DNA from: JBBDYG01 sp040901765
GTDB lineage: Bacteria; Planctomycetota; Planctomycetia; Pirellulales; Lacipirellulaceae
Reading direction: 5' to 3'
Length of the DNA: 64,000 bases
NCBI GenBank assembly: GCA_040901765.1
Contig: JBBDYG010000076.1
Coordinates: forward strand, 1-64,000
A program made the translations under genes and the position numbers. Positions within the stretch are counted from its first letter, which is position 1; every line of letters starts with the position of its first letter. Shown piece after piece: positions 7,853-16,435 of the stretch. The notes under the pieces are model-generated. The model had not been told where the DNA came from. It searched no databases and worked only from the letters and a program-made list of their open reading frames with translations.

Positions 7853-9304
7853 TCAAGAAGCGACAAATCGAACCTGCGGCATCGTAAGTTCGAGCCTTCG
7901 ACCGTGATCCGCAGAAATGACGATTTGATCCATTACGTCGGGATCAATGAAGTGTCCGTCGTCTCGTGCAATTTGCACGTAACCGACAACGTCGACCACG
8001 CCGCTAGGCGGATAATCGGTCAATAATTCGCCAAGAGTAACTGTCTCACGATCTATCAGAGCCTGATGTACACGCTCTCGCATGCCTCGCCAATCGAGGC
8101 GATGCATTTTCGCCAAACTACGAAAGGCTTCATCGCGGGTGGCATCGTCGCTTACATGCTCGATAAGGTCGATGGCCGTGAACGTAACCGGTTCACTCCA
8201 GAAGGTGCGAGAAAGGGGCGACGAGAGTTCGAGAGATGTTTCGATCTCGACTCCAACTTCTTCAATTGGCGGGTCATCGTTCAACACTGCTGCTAGTTGT
8301 CGTATCTCACGCAGCAAGCTCGAAATTCGCTGCCGGTCTTGATACGCTTGCCGGTCCAGTAAACGGCGTAGGGTAGATGAGAGCCGTTGATTGGTGCGCA
8401 TGACCTTTTCCGCCTCATCGAGCAGCAGGGGAACCATTCGACGCACGGTCTCTAAGCCTTCACGCTGATCCAAAATCTCCTCAATCCGCCCGAGCTCGTC
8501 GATGATCGCCTGCAGTTTCTCTTGTTGTGCTGGAGAAAGGATGAAACGCACAAATTCGTAAAAGCTTACGCCTTGGTCTTCTTTCTTCAGCACATCCTCC
8601 GCTTCAAGCGCAAATCCAAGAATGCCACCGCGAGTCTCGCGTCCTTCAGCCTGGCGATGTTGAACGTGTAACGTTATGTCTTTAAACTTCTCCTCGACCG
8701 CGCGAAAATCTCCCTGTAGTTGCTTTAGAGTTGAGACTGCTGTGGCGAAGCGTTCACGGATCTGTGCCGGTTGATATCGTGTGACTTCGCCTCGATTTTC
8801 GATGCGCGCGATCTCTTCCTCAATGCGAGTCTTCTCCAGGCGAAGATGGTCAAGTCTCCGTTCGGGATCATCGAATGCATGAACAACCAAATCTGCCAAA
8901 GTATCAATCACGATCCGCAGGCGCGACTCGGTTCCGACGAAGCCGAGTTCGTTTTCGATTACATGATCCAGAAAAGCTAGCACATTCTCGGTGTGCGGCG
9001 TGAGCTCGTACATCGGCTCATCGCGTCCTGCTTCCAAAAATCGGTGGAGCCAGCGCGTATCCGAAGAGCACCACGCAGATAGATAGGCCTCAGGGCGTTC
9101 ACGCAAGACGTCTGGATACACGTCGTGAATCTCTTCGCTGTAGGCGATTAATGCCGCATGCAACTCGGAGAAAGGAAACGAAAGGCGTCCCGCGCGTTTG
9201 AACCGCTGGTCTAAGAAGTCAATGATGAAGGGCGCATTGCTGGATCGCAGCAATCTAATTGCCGGGGAGGTTTCAAAAAATGTGCGTAGTTCAGCGAGAT
9301 GCAT
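7853..9304 (-). CDS. jetA: Wadjet JetA, DUF3375 kleisin-like subunit
   Basis: A 483-residue protein of the DUF3375 type, the MukF/kleisin-like subunit that defines type I Wadjet with DUF4194. It begins MHLAELRTFFETSPAIRLLR, typical of the family's N-terminal winged helix. A charged coiled coil follows around 160-215 (RLDHLRLEKTRIEEEIARIE), and the C-terminal KITE-binding part ends near MPQVRFVAS. The start could also be the TTG at 9328. It is the first gene of the jetABCD operon, so the promoter should lie in 9305-9400, but no clear -35/-10 was found. Confidence 0.88.
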   Translation of the reverse strand: MHLAELRTFFETSPAIRLLRSSNAPFIIDFLDQRFKRAGRLSFPFSELHAALIAYSEEIHDVYPDVLRERPEAYLSAWCSSDTRWLHRFLEAGRDEPMYELTPHTENVLAFLDHVIENELGFVGTESRLRIVIDTLADLVVHAFDDPERRLDHLRLEKTRIEEEIARIENRGEVTRYQPAQIRERFATAVSTLKQLQGDFRAVEEKFKDITLHVQHRQAEGRETRGGILGFALEAEDVLKKEDQGVSFYEFVRFILSPAQQEKLQAIIDELGRIEEILDQREGLETVRRMVPLLLDEAEKVMRTNQRLSSTLRRLLDRQAYQDRQRISSLLREIRQLAAVLNDDPPIEEVGVEIETSLELSSPLSRTFWSEPVTFTAIDLIEHVSDDATRDEAFRSLAKMHRLDWRGMRERVHQALIDRETVTLGELLTDYPPSGVVDVVGYVQIARDDGHFIDPDVMDQIVISADHGRRLELTMPQVRFVAS

Positions 9305-9369
9305 TGAGTTAAACCCGTCCGTAACCAAATCGACCTCGAAGCTGCATCCTGACTTCGACTACCATCAAA

Positions 9370-9525
9370 CTAGCCATTTATGGAATCGGGTGCCAGTTGC
9401 CCCATGTACCACCGACGCAGGATTTGTGACGAGCAGCCAAGCATTTCCGCGCGGCGAATGCCGATGTTTGGCCAACCCTTACGAGCCGCGGTCGGTACTT
9501 GTGGGAGCGAGGCGGAATCGCGACT
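9370..9525 (-). pseudogene. HTH-containing gene remnant between fic and jetA
   Basis: A 51-codon open stretch without a proper start, bounded by stops. Its middle, RRAEMLGCSSQILRRW, has the shape of a helix-turn-helix recognition unit as found in MerR-like or excisionase-like proteins. It lies just after the fic stop on the same strand. It is best read as the debris of a small DNA-binding protein gene; chance cannot be excluded. Confidence 0.25.
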
Positions 9526-9535
9526 TTACGCGGCT

Positions 9536-10654
9536 TCAGGCCGTGAAATTTTCCGGTTCAGCAAGCCGGTAACTTGTGCTTCGTCCGCCCGCTGAGTTCT
9601 GCACCAAGATGCCGCGGTCTAGTAGTTCCCGAATGTCGCGTAGCGCCGTATCCGGCGAACACTTAGCGAACTTGGCGTACTTCGAGGTATTGAGGAATCC
9701 AGTAAATCCATTGAGCATGCGATTGATGACCAGTCGCTGTCTATCGTTCACCGGCCTGAGATTGATGCGCTGCCATAGTTTCGCCTTGTTGAGTACAGCG
9801 GCAAGCCCGTCCTCAGCACCGTCTATGGCACGGTCCAGGCATTCCAAAAACCAGGCGAGCCAGCGCGTGATGTTTACATCGCCGCGTTGGGCGGTCTCAA
9901 GCGTTTGATAGTATTCTTTGCGCTCCGCCTCTATTTGCGACGACATGCTGTAGAAGCGATCCTTCGTGCCGTCGGCACGGGCAAGCACCATGTCCGCTAT
10001 TGCGCGGGCAATGCGGCCATTACCGTCCTCAAATGGATGAATAGTGACAAACCAAAAATGCGCGACCCCAGCTTTGAGAACAGGGTCCGTTGACGGCGGC
10101 TTATTGAACCACTCAATGAATTGTTCCATTTCGGATTCAAGACGCTCGGCGTCGGGCGCTTCGAAATGTACTTTTTCGCGTCCAATGGGACCTGAAACTA
10201 CCTGCATCTCTCCCGCTTCCTTTGGACGCCACGCACCAACAGCGATTCGCGACATACCGCTTCGTCCGGTTGGAAACAAAGCTGAATGCCAAGCGAAGAG
10301 TCGCTCTTTTGTAAGTTCCTGCTCAAAGTTTCCAGTCGCATCGAGCATCATCTCAACGATGCCTTCAACGTCACGGCTAGCTTTTTTAAGGCCGCCTACA
10401 TCGAGTCCGAGCCTCCGAGCGATTGAGGATCGAACCTCATCGGGGTTAAGCGTCTCGCCCTCTATTGCAGACGACTTCACGACATCGCTCGTCAGCATGG
10501 CAAGACTTGCCTCCTTACGAAGGTCAAAGCCTAAGTCTTCCATTCTTCCAAGAAGACGTCCTTGCTTGTGGCGTACTGTCGCCAGTGGCTCAGCAAGCGT
10601 TTCGCTGTTCCAGGTGAGCTGAGGCCAATCCGGTTTTTGATGTATGTAACGCAT
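9536..10654 (-). CDS. Fic-family AMP-transferase with N-terminal inhibitory helix
   Basis: A 372-residue Fic protein of the DUF4172-Fic type. The catalytic motif is complete: HPFEDGNGR at 206-214, with catalytic H206. An inhibitory S/T-x-x-x-E-G motif is present at 61-66 (SSAIEG), upstream of the Fic core, so this is a class II enzyme whose activity is self-restrained. The C-terminal part (about 290-372) resembles a winged helix, with KCSPDTALRDIRELLDRGIL. Such enzymes transfer AMP or related groups to protein hydroxyls. Its ATG has no good ribosome site, and the preceding operator array suggests the protein, or its wHTH tail, controls its own expression. Internal Met and an ATG at 10666 are alternative starts. 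Confidence 0.88.
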   Translation of the reverse strand: MRYIHQKPDWPQLTWNSETLAEPLATVRHKQGRLLGRMEDLGFDLRKEASLAMLTSDVVKSSAIEGETLNPDEVRSSIARRLGLDVGGLKKASRDVEGIVEMMLDATGNFEQELTKERLFAWHSALFPTGRSGMSRIAVGAWRPKEAGEMQVVSGPIGREKVHFEAPDAERLESEMEQFIEWFNKPPSTDPVLKAGVAHFWFVTIHPFEDGNGRIARAIADMVLARADGTKDRFYSMSSQIEAERKEYYQTLETAQRGDVNITRWLAWFLECLDRAIDGAEDGLAAVLNKAKLWQRINLRPVNDRQRLVINRMLNGFTGFLNTSKYAKFAKCSPDTALRDIRELLDRGILVQNSAGGRSTSYRLAEPENFTA

Positions 10655-10656
10655 TT

Positions 10657-10780
10657 TTCGCCGCATCTTCTGCGGTGATTATAGCACTTATTCGCCGCCA
10701 GTCAACGTATTCACCGCACTCTATGCGGTGAATAGCCACTCTAATCGCCGCATCGCTGTGCTATCTGCGTCAAATCACCG
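10657..10780 (-). promoter_or_regulatory. Operator array upstream of fic
   Basis: A perfect inverted repeat, TATTCACCGCA (10708-10718) and TGCGGTGAATA (10724-10734), has a 5-bp spacer. A second inverted repeat with the same 5-bp spacer, TTCGCCGCA (10657-10665) and TGCGGTGAT (10671-10679), overlaps the fic start region. Further half-sites of the form ATCRCCGCA occur near 10690, 10743 and 10776. The array sits where the fic promoter should be and so probably binds a dimeric repressor. Confidence 0.7.
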
Positions 10781-10878
10781 CACTTTCGAGGCAAATTCTG
10801 CCAACCCTGTGCACAAGCCGCAAAAGCAAACCAAGACGGTTATTCGTTTCAACCGAGCAGGCGAGGAAATGGCGGCTG

Positions 10879-11895
10879 TCAGTATTTAAGTACATATGCA
10901 GGAGACTTCGACAACCGGTCCCTCGTGCGAACGTAGGTGAGAGTAGTACGCGGGTCACTGTGCCCGGCAAAATCTTGCAGGTCCACAATGTCCGCTCCTC
11001 GCTCGCGTGCGGTAGTCAGCGCCGTCACTCGAAGCGAATGCACGGTAACCGCTGGGTCAAGTCCGCATAGCAGAGCATAACGCTCGACGAGGTACTCGAT
11101 AGCTCGCACGGAAAGCGTTCGCGGAGCAAAGCCCTCACGTCCTTTTCCGCGCGAGGTGAGGGGAGGGCGAAAGAGGGGACCATCACGATCATCGGATATC
11201 TTTGCCGCAGCAATCCAAGCGTTCAATCTCTCGATGGCTTCGACGTGAAGCGGCACCGTGCGCTCTTTTCCTCCTTTGCCATAAAGTGCGAGCACGCGAT
11301 GCTCGCCGCTCGTCTTTAAGTCCTGAACTGTGAGTTTCACGAGCTCGCCGACGCGACAGGCGCTATACGCAAGCGTCGATAGTATGGCTCTATCGCGGAT
11401 TCCGACGGGCGTCATCGGGTCCGGAGCATCCAAGAGCCGTCTGCAACCGCGCGGAGAGAGTCCCACGGTTTTTCCGTCACGCGGAACAGGCGGCGTCGCT
11501 ACAAACTTGCTGTGAGCCGGATTTGCGCCGGTGTAGCCGTAGATCTGGAGGTAGCTAAAGAGCGAGCGAAGTACCGTGAGTTTCCGAGCAACGGTCGAAT
11601 TGGTAAGACCTTTGTCCTGTAGATACTCGCGCCAAGACGCAACGTCTTCTGGTCGAGTTTCAAGGAGCGCCTCTGGATGCTCCCGGTGGATACTTGCGAA
11701 CGTAAGAAACTGATTCAGATCGCTACGGTAATTTTTCCTCGTCGCCGCCGACGGTGTTCTTAGAAGCCAAGCAGCGACGGCTTTAGCTAGTGCTTCTTTC
11801 AGCGAAGCGCCGCGTCGTCCGACTGTACCGGCAAAAGCCGGCGCGGGCGCTAATAGTTCCAATCGTGGTCGCCTTTGGTCCTCGTCGTCAGTCAT
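10879..11895 (-). CDS. Tyrosine recombinase/integrase (XerC/D-like)
   Basis: A 338-residue tyrosine recombinase with a SAM-like core-binding domain at about 35-130 and a catalytic domain at about 145-338. All catalytic residues are present: R181 (CRVGEL), K210 (GKGGKER), H286 and R289 (HSLR), H312 (GHSDP) and Y321 (LTYVR). It would cut and rejoin DNA through a phosphotyrosine bond and could integrate or excise the surrounding element, or a cassette within it. The start is the ATG at 11895. It is not next to a tRNA gene in this window and no att core was proved. Confidence 0.9.
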   Translation of the reverse strand: MTDDEDQRRPRLELLAPAPAFAGTVGRRGASLKEALAKAVAAWLLRTPSAATRKNYRSDLNQFLTFASIHREHPEALLETRPEDVASWREYLQDKGLTNSTVARKLTVLRSLFSYLQIYGYTGANPAHSKFVATPPVPRDGKTVGLSPRGCRRLLDAPDPMTPVGIRDRAILSTLAYSACRVGELVKLTVQDLKTSGEHRVLALYGKGGKERTVPLHVEAIERLNAWIAAAKISDDRDGPLFRPPLTSRGKGREGFAPRTLSVRAIEYLVERYALLCGLDPAVTVHSLRVTALTTARERGADIVDLQDFAGHSDPRTTLTYVRTRDRLSKSPAYVLKY

Positions 11896-11915
11896 TCCCC
11901 CTACTTGCCAAAATT

Positions 11916-11947
11916 ATGCTTCGCAAAAGTCACTTTAGCCGAAGCAT
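11916..11947. promoter_or_regulatory. Inverted repeat upstream of the integrase gene
   Basis: ATGCTTCG (11916-11923) and CGAAGCAT (11940-11947) are exact inverted repeats separated by 16 bp, located 20 bp upstream of the integrase start. They could be an operator for the integrase promoter or arm-type recombinase sites. Nothing else supports either role. Confidence 0.35.
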
Positions 11948-12233
11948 GACATCGTCCGAGAGGGGGCGCTAGAGAGAATTTTTCCGAGTGCTGTTTTGGT
12001 GACGACTCCTCAATTCGCACAAGATGTTACTCGACCAAAGTTCAGCAGCGCTCTTGCATCGCAAAGACAATGAATCCTTTGTGTGCGCATATTCATCGCA
12101 AATTCATTTTTGAAAGATGTGGAAAAGTCTTTGGGCTTCCGACGCCCGGCATATTCCGAATTGTTTGCAACGTTTCATCGACTGATTGGAGAAACCTCTC
12201 TTCGAGTTCTGGGCGTCGATTATAACTGTGCGC

Positions 12234-12644
12234 CTATGTTCTGTTACACGGGAATGGACAACACTCGGAGAATATGCAAGCAGACCTATCGATGGATTCC
12301 TGAAGCTTGCAGCTGATTCTCTCTCCTTCATCGAGAAATGGATTCTCATCCTCATCACAGTCTTGGTTGCAGGAGTCTTCGCAACACGGCACACATCCGC
12401 CTCCTTTACTCTCGCAGCCGCCGCCGCAAGGGGGGTCCTCCTGGCAGGCTCCATTCACACAGCTGCTTCCTTCATCACATCCGCAGCAGGCATCGGAACA
12501 GGAAGAAGACGAGCCGCCGGCCTGCGCATAAGCATGGTCGAGATACGGCTCGTATCCCGACTCGCGCGTGAACTGGAGAATCGCTAGAGCACAGATCGCC
12601 AGAATTAAAATTTTTAGGGCCAGGGGGGCATTTTTTCTCAGCAT
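12234..12644 (-). CDS. Cysteine-rich secreted or membrane-anchored peptide
   Basis: A 136-residue protein. The ATG at 12644 is chosen because GGTGGAG lies six bases upstream. Residues about 8-25 form a hydrophobic signal or anchor segment, followed by a short linker. Eighteen cysteines then sit in about 90 residues, in patterns such as CSDACCGC, CVNGAC, CVPCC, CNQDC and CCPFPC, together with many Gly, Ser, Asp and Glu. This suggests an extracytoplasmic disulfide-rich or metal-binding domain. No family was recognised. The integrase lies downstream on the same strand; repeat element B lies just upstream. Confidence 0.6.
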   Translation of the reverse strand: MLRKNAPLALKILILAICALAILQFTRESGYEPYLDHAYAQAGGSSSSCSDACCGCDEGSSCVNGACQEDPPCGGGCESKGGGCVPCCEDSCNQDCDEDENPFLDEGERISCKLQESIDRSACIFSECCPFPCNRT

Positions 12645-12734
12645 GTAATCTCCACCGTAAGCTACATTTGGAGCGCGTCTTGTCCGACTACTATTTGATG
12701 CAGAGCTGGTCAATTCAGCCTCACAGGAAGTAAA

Positions 12735-13165
12735 AAAAGTTTCCTATGTTTTCGACGGCTTATCGCAACTAGCTAAGACATCACTTTTGGAAAGGAGGAA
12801 AAGCGGCATGGAAGCTGGAGAGGAAAATGCTCGGCCGGTAGCAAGCCCCGAGTGACAGATCTCAAACTGGCACGAGCTTGCATGAGGGCGAGATTAGAAC
12901 CAGCTGCCGCACGCGATGAAGAAAAAACAGCACAGCGAACACAACCCTGGCGTGCCTAAAAATGGCTCGGAGAGAATGCCAAGTGCCTGTTGGTTCGCGG
13001 CGATTAGGCCGAGACCGTGGTTAGGTAGCCTGGCAGAGGGGCGAATCGGTATGGTCAAGAACTCGCACTGTAGTGGCCGTTTCGAGACGACGTAGTAGAG
13101 CATCATCGAATGCGGCGGCGCGTCGACTTGAGGCGTTGCTTGCCAGTCAGCCCTTTGAGATCGAG
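12735..13165 (+). repeat. Noncoding repeat element, copy B
   Basis: About 430 bp homologous to 1434-1850, with the same ordered blocks. At its left end a variant hairpin remains: AAAAGT (12735-12740) with ACTTTT (12783-12788), and ATGTTTT (12746-12752) with AAGACAT (12775-12781), with one G-U pair and a 22-nt loop. This copy has no PC4-like gene beside it. The stretch 12645-13281 holds no gene I can support. Confidence 0.65.
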
Positions 13166-13281
13166 ACATGGAGCGAAAGTGAATTCAGTCAATGCTATGG
13201 ACAAGAGTGGTAGGACATATGTCGATTTTTGCACGAGTCAGTTTGGATAACTGATTAGCGATTCACGGAGGATAGATAAAG

Positions 13282-13347
13282 ATGAAGCACCCTGGAACTT
13301 TAAGAGCAATATCGCTCTCCTTCGTCAACGTCGGATTGCTTCGATGA
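13282..13347 (+). pseudogene. Possible truncated leader-peptide remnant
   Basis: An ATG preceded by ACGGAGGATAGATAAAG opens a 21-residue reading frame that starts MKHPGTLRAISLSF and then stops. It looks like the first part of a secretory signal peptide whose gene has decayed. It is opposed by the dockerin gene. Weak evidence; it may be chance. Confidence 0.25.
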
Positions 13348-13455
13348 ATGCGATGCCGGCGCCCCTGCCCTCGGAAGTTACGGCTAGAGTCGCGGATCCG
13401 AAATATGTCACTGCAAGATCTCAAACAATGGAGACATCAATGGGCTACATGCCAA

Positions 13456-15489
13456 TCAGAAGCACTGGCCATAGTTTGCCGAGAGAATCCCGGCATCGGC
13501 AGCCGTCACGCAGGTATCCCCATTAAAATCCGCGGTCTGATTGGCGCCGCATCGCTCGTATTGACCTAAGAATATAGAAACATCGCCGCCTGTCACACAG
13601 CGGTCGCCGTTGATATCGCCCTTGTCGTGGGCCGACTTATTTCCCGAAAGCTGCCTAAATTTGAGCGCATCATACTCCAATTGCTGTGCTTCATCTTGGG
13701 CGACAAATATGATCGGTCGAACAAACCGCACATTTGGCGGGAATAACTCTCGATCTCCATAGCGCGGTGGCATCCTCTCCTTTCCGCTTAATAGAGCATG
13801 CACCCGTGATTCATTGCTAGAAATGGAAAACGAAGAGTTAAAATAGTAATTCTCTGACAATCCTTGTGGAACACGGTGGAACATCACTACCGTTGCTGCG
13901 GTAATCTTTTGCAGAACAGAGCTCGAAAGATGCGTATTGAGGAACAGCGTCCCTAATCCAGTTGCCTCATCATACGCTCCGCCACTATACGCTCCACTTG
14001 ATGGTGACCTGCTGCCGGTGCACTGTCCAAGTAGCGTGTCTGGCCGTTTATCAGTATTGCCATCAAAATAAAAACCGAGAAACCGACTACAGTCAGGCTG
14101 CACATACGGCGAGGAATAGCCCACCGATTTACCAAATGCATAATCGCCCGCTACTCTTATTTGATTAGCAGTTGCAGAAAGAACGCGATACGCCCCCAGT
14201 CGATCAAACTCGGCAGATGAAATACGGCTCCCCCACTTATTGAAGAGTTCAAATCCCAGATACACATATCGCCACCCCGTTCCTTCCGCTCTAAAGGCCG
14301 CTGAGAAATCATAGGTGTTACCTGGAGTAACCGGAATTAATCCAAAGAGCGGCTTGCCGGCCTTATCTCTTGAGGTTGGTAGAGCAAATACTCTAGATCC
14401 TGCGTCCCAAAAGACTTCCCGTCCCCCTTCTCCCCCCAAAAATCCCTTACGTATGCCATCAGCGCCGATTAAATTGCCGTCTCTCGCGCTAATCCGTGCG
14501 TAGGGATACCCTGAAGGCTGGGTATCCGCAGCAGTTACGCCGCTACGCTGATTGAAGTTGATGTTCCTAAAATAAAGCACTTCGTTTTGAGATTGTTTGT
14601 GATTGGCCAAAATGACAATTTTTATGTACCGCGTACCAATCCTGAACATATCCCGCCCATTCCCGAATCCCTCGCCTGAGATTATCGGCGAGGAAAAGAA
14701 GCTCCATTGAGCAGAGTCGGCCAGCTTAGCTGAAGCTGCGCTATACATATACGTGCTGCCGCTATAGTGATTTTTTACGACCGTCACTCCCGGTACGATT
14801 TTAGCGAGTACAGATCCGGGCAGAGGCGCCGGCAACCGAATAGTGCGGTCGGTTATTTCGCTGTAAGCTCCGGTGGTTCCGGGTGTCACATAGTCGGGTC
14901 GTTTGTTCGTATTGCCGTCGTAATAGAAACCGACACGTTTTAAGTACTCCTCGGCGTTAGGCGCGTTCCACCCTGAAAGCCGCCCTTCGACAGTGATCAC
15001 GTTGTTACTTATGGAACGTATTTTGTTATCCGATCCAACACGAAGAACTTCAACTGCCGAAATAAAGTTACCCTTTTCATCATAAGTCGAAATACCAAAA
15101 TAGAGTCGAGATTGGGTTAGAGTTCCCGAGCGAAACAGTCCCGATAAGTGATACTGACCCTCCGGCGTTACAGGAATAAAAGGCGAGCTCATGACCGTCT
15201 TTGGCCCCTGCACCTTATATGCCGCTACGGTAGGAATTACCCCGGTCCCGACATTAGAGATTTGAACAACCTGATCGGCATTAAGCCTGTAGAGCGCACC
15301 ATCTTCTTTCGGATCGAATGTATAGGATGGGACGCTTTGTGCTTCGCAATTGAGAGAGATGAACACGATGAAGAATTGGGGTATCAACCAGGACGTTAAT
15401 GCGGAAGGCAGACGGCTATTGCGACCGTGCCTGAGAATGGGTCGGACAAAACGCACAAGAGTTGAGGAAACCTTCAAAACTCCGGACAT
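13456..15489 (-). CDS. Secreted protein with internal duplication and C-terminal dockerin repeats
   Basis: A 677-residue protein with a long N-terminal signal region (to about residue 50, ending CEAQS) and a strong GGAGG seven bases before the ATG at 15489. The middle contains two related blocks of roughly 240 residues. Both have YDGNT-K-RPD in a GFYYDGNTNKRPD or GFYFDGNTDKRPD form, so the protein arose by internal duplication. The tail (about 625-677) carries a dockerin type I-like pair of Ca-binding loops: GDINGDRCVTGGD and ADFNGDTCVTAAD. In Planctomycetota such repeats are common at the ends of exported proteins. The duplicated module was not recognised; a surface or carbohydrate-binding role is only a guess. 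Confidence 0.7.
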   Translation of the reverse strand: MSGVLKVSSTLVRFVRPILRHGRNSRLPSALTSWLIPQFFIVFISLNCEAQSVPSYTFDPKEDGALYRLNADQVVQISNVGTGVIPTVAAYKVQGPKTVMSSPFIPVTPEGQYHLSGLFRSGTLTQSRLYFGISTYDEKGNFISAVEVLRVGSDNKIRSISNNVITVEGRLSGWNAPNAEEYLKRVGFYYDGNTNKRPDYVTPGTTGAYSEITDRTIRLPAPLPGSVLAKIVPGVTVVKNHYSGSTYMYSAASAKLADSAQWSFFSSPIISGEGFGNGRDMFRIGTRYIKIVILANHKQSQNEVLYFRNINFNQRSGVTAADTQPSGYPYARISARDGNLIGADGIRKGFLGGEGGREVFWDAGSRVFALPTSRDKAGKPLFGLIPVTPGNTYDFSAAFRAEGTGWRYVYLGFELFNKWGSRISSAEFDRLGAYRVLSATANQIRVAGDYAFGKSVGYSSPYVQPDCSRFLGFYFDGNTDKRPDTLLGQCTGSRSPSSGAYSGGAYDEATGLGTLFLNTHLSSSVLQKITAATVVMFHRVPQGLSENYYFNSSFSISSNESRVHALLSGKERMPPRYGDRELFPPNVRFVRPIIFVAQDEAQQLEYDALKFRQLSGNKSAHDKGDINGDRCVTGGDVSIFLGQYERCGANQTADFNGDTCVTAADAGILSANYGQCF

Positions 15490-15740
15490 AACAAAACCTC
15501 CACAAAATCTTTAAGTGCGTATCAGCTGCACGGTCTTTGGACCGGCGTCGAAGTCGATAAAAAGGGTTATGAAGTGGTCACGCTGGGTGGTGACTTAAGG
15601 CGAGCGCAGATTTGGGAGGCCCTAGCCTTGCGCGGTTGTTATGTTACCTCTTAGAGAATAACAGTAATAACCTCTGTATATATTCAGCCAGCTCGGTCCA
15701 TGCATTACGACTTGGCCAGGTTTTTACTATAGGAGGTTAT

Positions 15741-16190
15741 ATGTTCAGAGTTTCTTTGCCTCTCGTAACGGCAGTTTTCTTCTTGAGTTCCCTCGTGGCT
15801 TCGACGGTGAATGCGCAGACTCAGGGCGATGAATATTTTCTCGAAATAGAACGCGTCGGCCAATTGGCGCTGGGCGCCAATGGTAGTGTAGTGAGGCTTT
15901 CACAACTTTCGGCTAGGTTTGATCGAGTGTCGAATGGTACGAACACTCCAGCAAGCGGCGAACTAAAAAGCATTGAGTTCCAAGTGCGACGCAAAGATGC
16001 GCTGTTCGAGCAGTGCCTCGACTTGACTCGTACATTTTTGTCTCTGCAGATCGCAAAAGGTGATCGACAGAAAGGACTGGCGGGAGGTCCAAAGTTATGG
16101 CTCACTGTCGGTACCGACTCGAAGAATGTCGATTTCACTTACGGCACTGCGTCAAAGGTAGTCTATTGCGATCTTACTTTCGGCAAGTAA
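15741..16190 (+). CDS. Small secreted protein of unknown function
   Basis: A 149-residue protein. The ATG at 15741 follows AGGAGG by four bases, which decides against an upstream start. Residues 1-26 form a classic signal peptide ending VNAQT. The mature part contains a repeated beta-rich look (EYFLEIERVGQ, GSVVRLSQLSARFDRV, KLWLTVGTDSKNVDF) and two cysteines that could pair. No family was recognised. It is divergent from the dockerin gene, with about 250 bp between them. Confidence 0.6.
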   Translation: MFRVSLPLVTAVFFLSSLVASTVNAQTQGDEYFLEIERVGQLALGANGSVVRLSQLSARFDRVSNGTNTPASGELKSIEFQVRRKDALFEQCLDLTRTFLSLQIAKGDRQKGLAGGPKLWLTVGTDSKNVDFTYGTASKVVYCDLTFGK

Positions 16191-16435
16191 TCGAAAATTG
16201 TGAGATCTACATTCTTAAACGGCCCCGCCTTGTTGCCCCGCTCGTCACCAAACAGCGCGGCGGCCAACTGATTCGTGTAACGAGGGAAAAAGACTTTTTG
16301 CGTGCTGAATTTATTATGAGCGTCGGTATTTTCCCTTGCGAAGGCGGAGAATATTACTCTGAGATCAAATTTAGCAAGGCCCATTGATTTTTGACCATGT
16401 TCAGTTCAACTAGAATTGTGCGGGCACCATTCTGT

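Noticed and set aside
11896..12080. An attachment site beside the integrase
   Set aside because: An inverted repeat is present but no matching direct repeat was found at another place in the window, so no att pair could be supported.
12083..12316. A 77-codon plus-strand frame
   Set aside because: It is antisense to the end of the cysteine-rich gene, lacks a ribosome site and resembles no protein.
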